From: PALSA-270 sp963770245 | GTDB lineage: Bacteria; Acidobacteriota; Terriglobia; Terriglobales; Acidobacteriaceae | Direction: 5' to 3' | Assembly (NCBI GenBank): GCA_963770245.1 | Contig: CAVYOX010000010.1 | Location: 62,001 to 126,000, forward strand | DNA: 64,000 bases | Shown here: one piece after another, positions 45,631 through 54,096 of the stretch | Layout of the letters: every line of letters begins with the position of its first letter | Numbering within the stretch: position 1 is the first letter of the stretch | The notes under the pieces: model-generated | The model's input: only the letters and a program-made list of their open reading frames with translations | Databases searched by the model: none | Told to the model about the DNA's origin: nothing | Translations under genes and position numbers: made by a program

Positions 45631-46671
45631 GTGTCGATGCAATCGAAGACTGATCGTAGCTCGAAGCTGTGGAGTGCCGGGCTGTGCTCTTCGCTGCTCT
45701 TGCTGGCAACCGTGATGGCCAATGCGCAGTCGAGGCACACGATCGAGTGTGTTCAGGTCGCGGCGGCCACGCCGCAATCCCCCACATCACCCGTGGTCGT
45801 TTCCTATCCTCTGGCACAAACTGCCGGGAACTTGAACATCGTCGTCGTGGGATGGAATGACACGAACGCCAGCGCGCGCTTGGTTGCAGACAGTCAAGGA
45901 AATACCTACGCCTTGGCGGTCGGACCGACCCAGGGGACTGCCGTGACCCAGTCGATCTACTACGCCACCAATATTCTCGGGGGAAGCAATAGCGTGACCG
46001 TGACCTTCAGTCAGCCCGCCGACTACGCGGATATTCGAATCTTGGAGTTCTCCGGCCTAAGCCCAAGCTCACAATTGGACGTCACGGCCAGCGCCACGGG
46101 CGCCAGCGGCAACGATACCGTGGTCAGCAGCGGGTTGGCCACCACCACCGCTCGCCATGAGTTGATCTTCGGAGCGGGCACGACCGGCTGGGGATTCGAC
46201 GCGGCAGGGTCATTGTTCACCTCGAACCTGATTACGACCGACGGCGATATCGCGGAGTATGAGGTTGTTTCTGCTACCGGAACCTACGGCGCGACCGCAA
46301 CCTTAGGAGCCTCCGGATCTGCCAACTGGGTGATGCAGATGGCAACCTTCAAATCGGCGAACGCGACCACGGCGCCCGCGCCCCCGGCACCCCCGCCCCC
46401 GGCGCCCCCGACTCCCACTCCCATTCAACACACGGTCACGCTCACCTGGCAGGCCAGCAGCAGCGCGAGTGTCACGGGTTATAACGTGTACCGCTCGACT
46501 GTTTCGGGAGGTTATTACGGATTGGTGGGCAGCGCGGCACAGTCTCTGTCCTACGCAGACCAGACGGTCGACTCGGGAACGACCTACTACTATGTCACCA
46601 CCGCGGTCAACGCGGACGGGGAGGAGAGCGCCTACTCGAATCAGGTCGCTATCCTGGTGCCATCTCCGTGA
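45631..46671 (+). CDS. Secreted Fn3-domain protein with lectin-like N-terminus
   Basis: A 346-residue exported protein. The signal peptide (LCSSLLLLATVMANAQ) is followed by a beta-rich region of about 200 residues seen in secreted acidobacterial proteins, a Pro-rich hinge (PAPPAPPPPAPPTPTP) and one fibronectin type III domain (VTLTWQASSSASVTGYNVYRS). AGGAGG (45621-45626) lies 4 bases before the GTG at 45631 and 10 before the ATG at 45637; either could be the start. Probably binds carbohydrate or other surfaces; not demonstrable here. Confidence 0.7.
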   Translation: MSMQSKTDRSSKLWSAGLCSSLLLLATVMANAQSRHTIECVQVAAATPQSPTSPVVVSYPLAQTAGNLNIVVVGWNDTNASARLVADSQGNTYALAVGPTQGTAVTQSIYYATNILGGSNSVTVTFSQPADYADIRILEFSGLSPSSQLDVTASATGASGNDTVVSSGLATTTARHELIFGAGTTGWGFDAAGSLFTSNLITTDGDIAEYEVVSATGTYGATATLGASGSANWVMQMATFKSANATTAPAPPAPPPPAPPTPTPIQHTVTLTWQASSSASVTGYNVYRSTVSGGYYGLVGSAAQSLSYADQTVDSGTTYYYVTTAVNADGEESAYSNQVAILVPSP

Positions 46672-46726
46672 AAAAACCCGCGCTGCGGATGGGGCGCCCG
46701 GCGGAACCACCTCGCCCGCTTGGCGC

Positions 46727-49438
46727 CTACGAGGTTCTTTTCATGTCGCTCGAAGTGCCGAGGGCGGCGGGGACGTAGCATTTCAGGGTATAGTCCTGCA
46801 CCATCCGGTCCGCGTTAAAACGCCAGCCGAGGGTGCGGATGGTGCGCTTCATGCGCTTGATCCATCCGCGCGGCAGACCATCGCGGTCGCGCTGATAGTA
46901 GAGGGGAATGACTTCATCTTTGAGCACGCGGTACAAATCCTCTCCGTCGCGGTTGTCGTGAACATCCATGTTGGAGTGGGTTCGGCCGGTGCCGATGGCG
47001 AAACCGTTGAGGCCGTCATAGGCTTCCGCCCACCAACCGTCAAGCACGGACAGGTTCAGGCCCCCGTTCAGGACTACCTTTTGACCGCTGGTGCCTGAGG
47101 CTTCGAGAGGGCGGCGCGGATTGTTCAGCCACACGTCGACCCCTTGCACGAAGTGGCGACCCACGTTCATGTCATAGTCTTCGACGAAGACGAACTTCTC
47201 GAAGAACTTGGGATCGCGCATCATCTGTGCAATCCTCTGCAGCACCTGTTTGCCGGGTTCGTCGCGGGGATGAGCCTTGCCCGCGAACACGAACTGCACC
47301 GGGCGCTTGGGATCGTTCACCATCGAGGCAAGCCGTTCGATGTCCGCCAAAATCAGGTCGGCGCGCTTGTAGGTGGCAAACCGCCGGGCAAATCCGATGG
47401 TGAGAGCATCGGGAGTGAGCACCCGGCTGAGCCTCTGCAGGATTTCCGGCGCTTCGCCGCGGTACTCGGCTTGCTCGATGGCACGCTGCCGTACAAAGTC
47501 CAGAAGCCGCGACTTCAAGTGGAGATGGGTCTCCCAGAGTTCGCCATCGTCCACGTCTTCGATCCCTTCCCAGATTTTCGCCTCGCCGCTGTGCTCGTGC
47601 CAGCCGGTGCCGAAGTGACGGTCATAGAGGCGAAACATCTGCGGCGCCAGCCAGGAGGGAACATGCACGCCGTTGGTGACGTGCCCGATCGGAACTTCGT
47701 CTTCGGAACGACCGGGATAGAGGCCGGTCCACATGGCGCGGGAAACTTCCCCGTGCAGGGCGGACACGGCATTGGCCCGCCGCGAGAGCTTCAGCCCCAG
47801 CACCGTCATGCAGAACTCCTCGTGGTGGTTGCCAGGATTCTCCCGTCCGAGCGTCATGAGGCCCTCGTGGGAAAGACCGAGAACATCGCGCAGCGGCCCC
47901 AAATGCTCCTCCATCAGTCCGGGAGTGAAGCGGTCATGGCCGGCGGGCACCGGAGTGTGCGTGGTAAAACAAACTTCGCGGGCCACTCGGGGCACCGCCT
48001 GCTCAAAGCCCAGGCCCTCCTCCTGCATACGACTGCGGATGGCTTCGAGCACCGCGAAGCCGCTGTGTCCTTCGTTCAAATGAAGGACGCCGGGAGTGAT
48101 GCCCATGGCTTTCAAGGCGCGAAATCCTCCCACGCCTAACAGCAATTCCTGGCGGATGCGGATGCGGCCGTCGCCGCCGTACAACCGGGAAGTGAGTTCG
48201 CGGTCTTCGGGAGCGTTGCCTTCGACGTTTGAGTCGAGCAGCAGCAGGTCGCAACGCCCAACTTTCATGCGCCAGACTTTGGCACGAATGGGACCGCTGC
48301 GGGTCTCGATTTCGACCGTAACCGGCGTGCCGTTGGCCCCGATGGCGGGTTCCATGGGCAACTGGCTCACGTCAGTCCCAATGTATTCTTCCATCTGCCA
48401 GCCATTTTGATCGAGCCGCTGGCGGAAGTACCCCTGGCCATAAAACAACCCGATGCCAATCAGCGGAATACCCAGATCGGATGCGCTCTTGATGTGATCG
48501 CCGGCGAGCACACCGAGACCCCCGGAATATTCCGGAATGGAAACGTGCAGTCCAAATTCTGCGGAGAAATAAGCCACGGGACGCGGCCGCAGAATGCCCG
48601 CATGGCGCGCTCCCCAAGTCCGGTCGGCCTCCAAATACTCGCGCTGGCGGCGGTAGGCGTAGTTGATCCGGCCGTGCAGAACCAACTCCCGCGCCCGGCG
48701 TTCGATCCCCGACAAGGGAAGCTCGGCCAGCAGCGAGATGGGATTGTGATTGAGCTGCCGCCAGCGGATGGGATCAAGGTCGCGAAACAAGCTGCTGGTA
48801 TCGTGATCCCAGCTCCACCAAATATTGCGGGCGAGCGCCCAAAGCCGCTCCTGGGAAGGTGCGATGAAGCGATCGAGGGTGCGAGCCTCGCTGACGATGG
48901 GCGCGACCTGGGCGGCAGCCTCGACCAGCATTTGCACTTCATCTTCGCGGAAGACCCGGGGCTCGACGGTCTGCACCACCAAAACACCCTGCAGGACGCC
49001 GCGGTCGATGAGCGGCACGCCGAGAAAAGACTGGTAGGTGTCTTCGCCGGCTTCCTTGAAGTACTTGAAGCGGGGATGGGTTCTTGCCTTCTCTTCGGCG
49101 ACGGGAAGAACCTGCTCGGCGACCAGGCCCGCCAGTCCTTCGTGGATGCCCATACGAAGAGTGCCAATACATTTCGGACGGAGGCCAAGAGTTGCTGCCA
49201 GCACCAGGTTGGCCCGGTCCGGCTCCAGCAGATAAGCGGAACAGACGTCCACCTCAAACCGCCTGGCGATCAGGGCGACGACGTTCATTAGGGTTTCGGC
49301 GGGCTTGCCGCCGCCTTTGGCGAGGTTGCTAAGCTCCTCCAACGTTAAAACGTAACTGGGATCCCGAGCCGGTGCGATTTGACTCACGTCCTGACTTTCC
49401 TCGTGGTTTGGATTCAATCCGAAGTCGCGCAGCGCCAT
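46727..49438 (-). CDS. glgP: Alpha-glucan phosphorylase fused to an N-terminal GAF domain
   Basis: A 903-residue cytoplasmic enzyme that releases glucose 1-phosphate from glycogen or maltodextrin. The first 190 residues are a GAF domain very like that of the PtsP (EI-Ntr) proteins (MNVVALIARRFEVDVCSAYLL ... GIHEGLAGLVAEQ). The rest is the bacterial/archaeal alpha-glucan phosphorylase type: AYFSAEFGLHVSIPEYSGGLGVLAGDH, FTTHTPVPAGHDRF, and the PLP region EASGTSGQKVVLNGGLNLSVLDGWW. The fusion suggests control by a small ligand. The gene stands alone. Confidence 0.93.
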   Translation of the reverse strand: MALRDFGLNPNHEESQDVSQIAPARDPSYVLTLEELSNLAKGGGKPAETLMNVVALIARRFEVDVCSAYLLEPDRANLVLAATLGLRPKCIGTLRMGIHEGLAGLVAEQVLPVAEEKARTHPRFKYFKEAGEDTYQSFLGVPLIDRGVLQGVLVVQTVEPRVFREDEVQMLVEAAAQVAPIVSEARTLDRFIAPSQERLWALARNIWWSWDHDTSSLFRDLDPIRWRQLNHNPISLLAELPLSGIERRARELVLHGRINYAYRRQREYLEADRTWGARHAGILRPRPVAYFSAEFGLHVSIPEYSGGLGVLAGDHIKSASDLGIPLIGIGLFYGQGYFRQRLDQNGWQMEEYIGTDVSQLPMEPAIGANGTPVTVEIETRSGPIRAKVWRMKVGRCDLLLLDSNVEGNAPEDRELTSRLYGGDGRIRIRQELLLGVGGFRALKAMGITPGVLHLNEGHSGFAVLEAIRSRMQEEGLGFEQAVPRVAREVCFTTHTPVPAGHDRFTPGLMEEHLGPLRDVLGLSHEGLMTLGRENPGNHHEEFCMTVLGLKLSRRANAVSALHGEVSRAMWTGLYPGRSEDEVPIGHVTNGVHVPSWLAPQMFRLYDRHFGTGWHEHSGEAKIWEGIEDVDDGELWETHLHLKSRLLDFVRQRAIEQAEYRGEAPEILQRLSRVLTPDALTIGFARRFATYKRADLILADIERLASMVNDPKRPVQFVFAGKAHPRDEPGKQVLQRIAQMMRDPKFFEKFVFVEDYDMNVGRHFVQGVDVWLNNPRRPLEASGTSGQKVVLNGGLNLSVLDGWWAEAYDGLNGFAIGTGRTHSNMDVHDNRDGEDLYRVLKDEVIPLYYQRDRDGLPRGWIKRMKRTIRTLGWRFNADRMVQDYTLKCYVPAALGTSSDMKRTS

Positions 49439-49706
49439 CTTGGCTGCACTCCCTTATTCTAACGTTTGGATGAAGTTGCGACGAGCAGAAACTCTAGCCG
49501 CCGGTTGCATCGAAGTCCAATCGAAATTGTCGATGATCCGTAGAAGCGGCGCCCCGCCGTCAAAGGTGGCGCTGCTTGCGGGTTCCAGGCTTCTTCGGAG
49601 GATCATTTGTCGTCCCCCAACTGCAGCCTCGCCGCCCGCGGCCGCACCTCCCGCCGCCTGCGGTCCCTTCAACTTTTGCACAATCCGCCGGGTCCCCCGG
49701 GGCCAG
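49439..49706. other. Region upstream of the phosphorylase and the small RNA unit
   Basis: A 97-codon frame on the plus strand (49440-49733) is Ala/Pro/Arg-rich in a way typical of non-coding GC-rich DNA, and has no ribosome binding site. The promoter of the leftward phosphorylase gene must lie here, but I could not place it. Confidence 0.45.
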
Positions 49707-49736
49707 TTGACGGCGCCAGGCTTTTCGTACTAATGT
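49707..49736 (+). promoter_or_regulatory. Putative promoter of the small RNA unit
   Basis: TTGACG (49707-49712) and TAATGT (49731-49736) are 18 bases apart. A TACTAA overlaps the -10. Transcription would start near 49743, 22 bases before the small ORF. Confidence 0.5.
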
Positions 49737-49764
49737 GCAATTACACCGGAAAGGAGGTGGTCCG

Positions 49765-49824
49765 ATGACAAGTTCTGATCATTGTTGTAGCTCGGTAAGA
49801 CCAGGTGAGGTGGCTGAGACTTAG
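49765..49824 (+). CDS. Nineteen-residue small ORF in the structured RNA
   Basis: ATG at 49765 and TAG at 49822-49824 enclose MTSSDHCCSSVRPGEVAET, with a double Cys and a ribosome binding site (AAAGGAGG) of near-perfect complementarity to 16S rRNA at 49750-49757. Too short to judge from coding bias. It may be a true peptide, a leader peptide whose translation refolds the RNA, or chance. The conserved-looking site makes chance less likely. Confidence 0.35.
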   Translation: MTSSDHCCSSVRPGEVAET

Positions 49825-49968
49825 AGCGGTCGCTCTGAGAACTTCGCAACTCGACCGGTGATTCAGGATTGATTCCCCCCGGCCCCTAAGTCAGGCCGGG
49901 ACCCGGAGTTCGCCGAAGGGGCCACGTTTAGAGTGACCACCTCTTGGTCAATCCAAGCAGTCCACCGG

Positions 49969-50007
49969 ACGGCCCGCGTGATTTCTGTGCGCGGGCCGTT
50001 CTGTTTT
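49969..50007 (+). terminator. Strong Rho-independent terminator
   Basis: ACGGCCCGCG (49969-49978) pairs perfectly with CGCGGGCCGT (49990-49999) across an 11-base loop, and TCTGTTTT follows. It ends the small RNA unit before the next gene at 50120. Confidence 0.85.
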
Positions 50008-50048
50008 CAGCTCGGATTTTCGATCGGCCCCAGGCCGCCGGACCCCGC

Positions 50049-50054
50049 TATAAT
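50049..50054 (+). promoter_or_regulatory. Putative -10 box of the gene at 50120
   Basis: A perfect TATAAT within GCTATAATGTCC, 66 bases before the ATG at 50120. No -35 is evident at the normal distance. Confidence 0.4.
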
Positions 50055-50119
50055 GTCCGCTCCCCCCCGTCCCCGAGCGGGCGGCCGGCGAGCGACCGAA
50101 TCCACCGGAGGTGAGCAGG

Positions 50120-51085
50120 ATGAAGCCGGCCCTCATGTTGATTGGATTGGTTCTGCTGTCTTCGCTGGGTTTTTCCCAAGACATCCAGGTGCGGGAGGAG
50201 GCCGTCCGACTGCTCGAGCGGGCCAACGCGGTCAGCTCTGCCCCCAGTTTGCCCAATCTGGAGCGCACCGATACGCTGCGCGTGTTTGGCGGCGACACGA
50301 TCCAGGAAGGCACCTTTACTCGCGTCGTGATTCAGGGCACGGGACGCCGCGACGATTACCGCTTCGGCAACTTCCACTTGCTCAATGTTTTCACCCGGGG
50401 ACAAGTCGCGGTGGTCGGCACGCCGCAGATTGCACCTCCGGAAATCAATCGCCTGCTGCGGATCACGCCGATTGCACTCGTCCGCTTCGATCATGAAGAC
50501 GTGGTCCGCAGCATTGCCGACGGGGAAGTGGGCGGCCGCCCGGCCCGCTGCATCGAATTCGACACCACCGCGGGAGAAAAGACCGAGAGCAATGAATTGT
50601 GCCTAGACTCGGCCCAGGGAACCCTGCTCTCGGAGAAGCTGGGGCGTGATTTGATCGAAAATGGCGATTTCTTTTCCTTCGCCGGAGCTCTGTTCCCGGG
50701 AACGATCCGCTACTCCGAGGCCGGCGTTCTGAAGATGCAGGTCACGCAGACCATGACCGAGTTGCCCGATGCCACTCCGAACGTGCTGGCGGCACCGCCC
50801 GACGCCCAGGTGCGCAAGGCATGCACCACCTACCGGCGCGCGTTTGGCGTTTCCATGCCACAGCCAAAGCCGGGCAACGGCGGCGAGAACACAGATATCA
50901 TGGTGCGGGGAATGATCTGGGGAGACGGAACAGTGCACGACGCGATCGTGCAAAGCTCGCAGCGGCCCGATCTGAACGCCGAGGCACTCAGCCTGATTCT
51001 GCAGTGGGTGTTCACGCCGGCGCTTTGCAATGGCGCTCCCAATCGGACCGAAGCCAGCTTCGAGCTTCACTTTCAAGGACGATAA
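50120..51085 (+). CDS. Exported protein with TonB C-terminal-like domain
   Basis: A 321-residue periplasmic protein with a signal peptide (LMLIGLVLLSSLGFS) and a C-terminal segment (GTVHDAIVQSSQRPDLNAEALSLILQWVF) resembling the TonB C-terminal fold, without the TonB membrane anchor and Pro-rich arm. The middle is unlike anything I know. The ATG at 50120 is chosen because GGAGGTGA lies about 7 bases upstream; a GTG at 50111 is inside that site. Relatives are common in Acidobacteria and have no known role. Confidence 0.7.
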   Translation: MKPALMLIGLVLLSSLGFSQDIQVREEAVRLLERANAVSSAPSLPNLERTDTLRVFGGDTIQEGTFTRVVIQGTGRRDDYRFGNFHLLNVFTRGQVAVVGTPQIAPPEINRLLRITPIALVRFDHEDVVRSIADGEVGGRPARCIEFDTTAGEKTESNELCLDSAQGTLLSEKLGRDLIENGDFFSFAGALFPGTIRYSEAGVLKMQVTQTMTELPDATPNVLAAPPDAQVRKACTTYRRAFGVSMPQPKPGNGGENTDIMVRGMIWGDGTVHDAIVQSSQRPDLNAEALSLILQWVFTPALCNGAPNRTEASFELHFQGR

Positions 51086-51102
51086 ACGACCCCAGGTTGG
51101 GC

Positions 51103-51534
51103 TCACCAGGCAGCTCGGCCCAGTCCCAATTGGATGACCTCGGCGGTGTCCTCGGGCAGAGGAAGCCCGTTCACCTCCGCCAGAGTGAACCAGCGGGCGT
51201 CGGCGGCGTCGCCTGCGGCCTTCACCTCCCCTTCCAGCGGGCGGCACAGGAAATCGACGAGCAGGTAGTGATAAAGCACCCCGCCTTTTTCGTCGTGCAG
51301 CACGCGGTCATAGACGCCTAATAATTCTGTCGGCTCGACCCTCAGGCCGGTTTCCTCGTGGGCTTCGCGCGCTGCCGCGGCGCGCACGAACTCGCCCACT
51401 TCGAGGGCTCCGCCGGGGATCGACCACTGCCCGGCGAGCGGGGGATGCCCACGCTTCACTAGCACCACGCGGCCCGCCGCCACAATGACCGCACCGACAC
51501 CGACCACGGGCGCGTCGGGATATTCTCGTTTCAT
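51103..51534 (-). CDS. NUDIX hydrolase
   Basis: A 143-residue enzyme with the NUDIX box complete as GGALEVGEFVRAAAAREAHEETGL (residues about 41-64, cited by its ends GGALEVGE and REAHEETGL). The glutamates bind magnesium. It likely cleaves a nucleoside diphosphate derivative; the substrate is not deducible. It is convergent with the exported gene before it. Confidence 0.9.
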   Translation of the reverse strand: MKREYPDAPVVGVGAVIVAAGRVVLVKRGHPPLAGQWSIPGGALEVGEFVRAAAAREAHEETGLRVEPTELLGVYDRVLHDEKGGVLYHYLLVDFLCRPLEGEVKAAGDAADARWFTLAEVNGLPLPEDTAEVIQLGLGRAAW

Positions 51535-51798
51535 GATTGGCCAGCCGGAAAACAGGGGTTCTCGCCCAGGCTCAGGGTGGGAGCGATTCTAAACAAAGAA
51601 GCAGAGTGCAGAAATAGGAATCCGCGGCCGATAAATCCTCAGCCGGTGCAAAACTTGGCGGTTGCCGGGGACTACAATATTTTCCGTCCGTGGGTCCACC
51701 TGTCGGTACCCAACCTTTCCCGCCGTGGCTGGCTGTTCGTCGAGCGGCTCGCTGACGGGCCGGCTCGAACCTTCAACTTTGCGAAAGGAGTCTCCCTC

Positions 51799-52122
51799 AT
51801 GTTTGTTCGCACCGTGGATTGCCATGTGAAACCAGGAAAACAAGATGAGCTCAGCCATAAGCTGCGCCAGGAAGTGCTGCCGGTCCTGCAGAAACAGGCC
51901 GGGTTTGTCGACGTAATCGGATTGGTCTCGGAAAATGATCCGGAGATGCTGCGATCCCTCACCTTCTGGAAGTCGAAAGAAGACGCGGAGCGCTATCACC
52001 GCGAAAATTACACCCGCATCCTCGAAAGCGTCCGTCCGCTGCTGAAGCGCGAGCCCAGCATCGAAGTCTTCACCGTGGACACCTCCACCACGCACCGGAT
52101 TGTCGCCGGCAAGGCGGCTTGA
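51799..52122 (+). CDS. ABM (antibiotic biosynthesis monooxygenase)-type protein
   Basis: A 107-residue dimeric alpha-beta barrel type protein: VDCHVKPGKQDELSHKLRQEVLP, then LTFWKSKEDAERYHRENY. Such proteins act on quinones, heme or lipid products or simply bind small ligands; the family does not fix the reaction. The ATG at 51799 is 8 bases after AAAGGAG (51784-51790). The frame is open upstream but not conserved. The gene stands alone before ligD. Confidence 0.8.
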   Translation: MFVRTVDCHVKPGKQDELSHKLRQEVLPVLQKQAGFVDVIGLVSENDPEMLRSLTFWKSKEDAERYHRENYTRILESVRPLLKREPSIEVFTVDTSTTHRIVAGKAA

Positions 52123-52225
52123 TCCTCGGCCCCGGCTCGTTTCCTGCGGGACACGCCGGGGCGTTTTCATCCCTATCTTCCCTCCCGCCTCGTTTCTTCC
52201 CGGTCCTTCATGGTTAAATGATTTC

Positions 52226-54055
52226 GTGCCCCTCGAGGAATACAAACGCAAACGCCGCTTCGAACAGACGCCTGAGCCTCCTCCCAAGCTGGAAAAAAAA
52301 TCCGGCCACCGCTTCGTGGTGCAGAAGCACCGCGCAACCCGCCTGCACTACGACTTTCGGCTGGAGATGGAAGGCGTGCTCAAATCATGGGCGGTTCCGA
52401 AAGGGCCGTCGCTCGACCCCGCCGACAAGCGCCTGGCCATGCAGGTGGAAGATCATCCCGTATCCTATTTCGATTTCGAAGGCACGATTCCCCAGGGCAA
52501 CTATGGCGCCGGCACGGTGATGGTGTGGGACCTGGGCACGTGGCAGCCCCTGTCGCCCCAGCCGGTGAAGGGACAATTCGTTCCCGGAACCGCGGCCGAA
52601 GCCCATGCCATGCTCGAGAAGGGAGACTTCAAGATCCGCCTGCAGGGGAAGCGGCTGAGGGGCGACTTCGCGATGATTCACATGCGCTCGCGCCGTCCTG
52701 GAACCAAGGGTACGGAGTGGCTGCTGATCAAGAAGCAGGACGATGCCGTGGTCCAGGGCTATGACATTGAGGCCTACGACACTTCGGTGCTCACCGGCCG
52801 CACTATGGCGGAGATCGCCGGCGATCATGGTTCGGCGGAGTGGACGAGCAGTCGCCCAGTATCGCGCGGAAAACTGAAAGCGGCGTGGCTGGCCGACACC
52901 ATTGCCAAGCTGGATCAGAAGACAAAGTCGGCCCGCAACTCCGAGGACACGGGGAAAACCGCGGATCCCCAGGGAGTGAAGACGAAAAGAGCTCGAACCA
53001 AGTCTTCCCCTTCGGCTGGGTCCCGAGACCTCGACCAGACTTCGGTCCCCTCTGCGGTTAAGGATTTGCCCGGGGCCGCACCGCAGCCTCTGCCTGCCGC
53101 GATCCAGCCCATGCTGGCCACGCTCGCCGAGAAACCCTTCGACGACCCAGCCTGGTTATTCGAGATCAAGTGGGACGGTTACCGCGCGATTGCGTTCCTT
53201 GAGAAAGGCAAAGTCCGGCTGGTTTCGCGCACCCAAAACGACCTCACCCCGCGATTTCCTGAACTGCACGACCTGCCCAAGTTCGTCCAGGCAAAAACCG
53301 CCATTCTTGACGGCGAGATCGTGGCCCTCGACCCAGAGGGCCGCTCCTCCTTCAGCCTGATGCAGGAGCGCACCGGCATTCGCGGTCACGGCCGGCGCGG
53401 CCGGGCTCAGCCCGGAGTCCCCGTCCTCTATTACGCGTTCGATCTTCTGTACGTCGACGGCTACGACTTGCACCGCGTGCGACTGGAGCAGCGCAAGGCA
53501 ACTCTGGCTCGTGTCATCAGCGCCGGAGGCGCGGTTCGCTATTCCGATCACTTCGCGCAGGGAGTGGCCCTGTTTGAAGCGGCAAAACGGAAAAACCTGG
53601 AGGGTATTCTCGCCAAGCGCCGCGACAGCTATTACGAGGAGCGGCGCAGCCGCGAATGGCGCAAAATCAAAATCACGCACGTCATCGAGTGCGTGATCGG
53701 CGGCTACACCGACCCCGAAGGCAGCCGGCAGCACTTCGGCGCCATCGTGCTCGGGTTGTACGACAAAAAGCATCACCTCATTCACACCGGACAGGCGGGC
53801 ACCGGGTTCGACCAGCGGACGCTCGCCGAACTCTGGAAGCGGCTCAAACAGCGGGAGACACGACGCAGCCCCTTCTATGGCGAAGTGGAGGCTCGTCAGG
53901 TGCACTGGGTAAAACCTGAGCTCGTCGCCCAGATCAAGTTTTCCGAATGGACCCATGAGACCGCGGCGGGAGGATTGAAGCTGCGGGCCCCGGTCTATCT
54001 CGGCTTGCGCGACGACAAGAGCCCCGAGGAGTGTACTTTCGAGGCGCAGACCTGA
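52226..54055 (+). CDS. ligD: LigD-type DNA ligase with phosphoesterase domain, no polymerase domain
   Basis: A 609-residue enzyme for double-strand break repair. The N-terminal 3'-phosphoesterase domain (RFVVQKHRATRLHYDFRLEM, HPVSYFDFEGTIPQGNYGAG) cleans ends; the ATP-dependent ligase domain has its nucleophile Lys at about residue 315 in FEIKWDGYR and motif V near EGILAKRRDSYY. A Lys/Ser-rich linker of about 60 residues joins them. The usual primase-polymerase domain is missing, and no Ku gene is in the window. The GTG at 52226 starts the conserved PLEEYKRKRRFEQTPEP. Confidence 0.93.
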   Translation: MPLEEYKRKRRFEQTPEPPPKLEKKSGHRFVVQKHRATRLHYDFRLEMEGVLKSWAVPKGPSLDPADKRLAMQVEDHPVSYFDFEGTIPQGNYGAGTVMVWDLGTWQPLSPQPVKGQFVPGTAAEAHAMLEKGDFKIRLQGKRLRGDFAMIHMRSRRPGTKGTEWLLIKKQDDAVVQGYDIEAYDTSVLTGRTMAEIAGDHGSAEWTSSRPVSRGKLKAAWLADTIAKLDQKTKSARNSEDTGKTADPQGVKTKRARTKSSPSAGSRDLDQTSVPSAVKDLPGAAPQPLPAAIQPMLATLAEKPFDDPAWLFEIKWDGYRAIAFLEKGKVRLVSRTQNDLTPRFPELHDLPKFVQAKTAILDGEIVALDPEGRSSFSLMQERTGIRGHGRRGRAQPGVPVLYYAFDLLYVDGYDLHRVRLEQRKATLARVISAGGAVRYSDHFAQGVALFEAAKRKNLEGILAKRRDSYYEERRSREWRKIKITHVIECVIGGYTDPEGSRQHFGAIVLGLYDKKHHLIHTGQAGTGFDQRTLAELWKRLKQRETRRSPFYGEVEARQVHWVKPELVAQIKFSEWTHETAAGGLKLRAPVYLGLRDDKSPEECTFEAQT

Positions 54056-54096
54056 GGTGCGAAAACAGCTCACAGCCGGGATCGGCGCCGGGCCCG

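Larger units (their letters stand above)
49743..50007 (+). ncRNA. Candidate structured RNA with embedded small ORF
   Basis: A self-contained unit of about 265 bases, from a promoter to a strong terminator. Pairings read from the sequence: AGGAGGTGGTC (49752-49762) with GACCACCTCTT (49935-49945), an 11-bp long-range helix with one G-U pair; CTTAGAGC/GCTCTGAG (49820-49827 with 49832-49839); CCCGGCC/GGCCGGG (49878-49884 with 49894-49900). The first helix covers the ribosome binding site of the small ORF. Part (49805-49840) vaguely recalls a tRNA D-arm, but it is not a tRNA. I cannot match it to tmRNA, RNase P, SRP or 6S RNA. Confidence 0.6.

Noticed and set aside
49440..49733. 97-codon frame on the plus strand upstream of the small RNA unit
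   Set aside because: Composition typical of chance frames in GC-rich DNA, no ribosome binding site, no familiar pattern, and it runs across the promoter of the RNA unit.
49805..49880. tRNA-Ser-like sequence (GAGGTGGCTGAG) in the RNA unit
   Set aside because: No acceptor stem, no normal T-loop and no CCA end; kept only as a remark.
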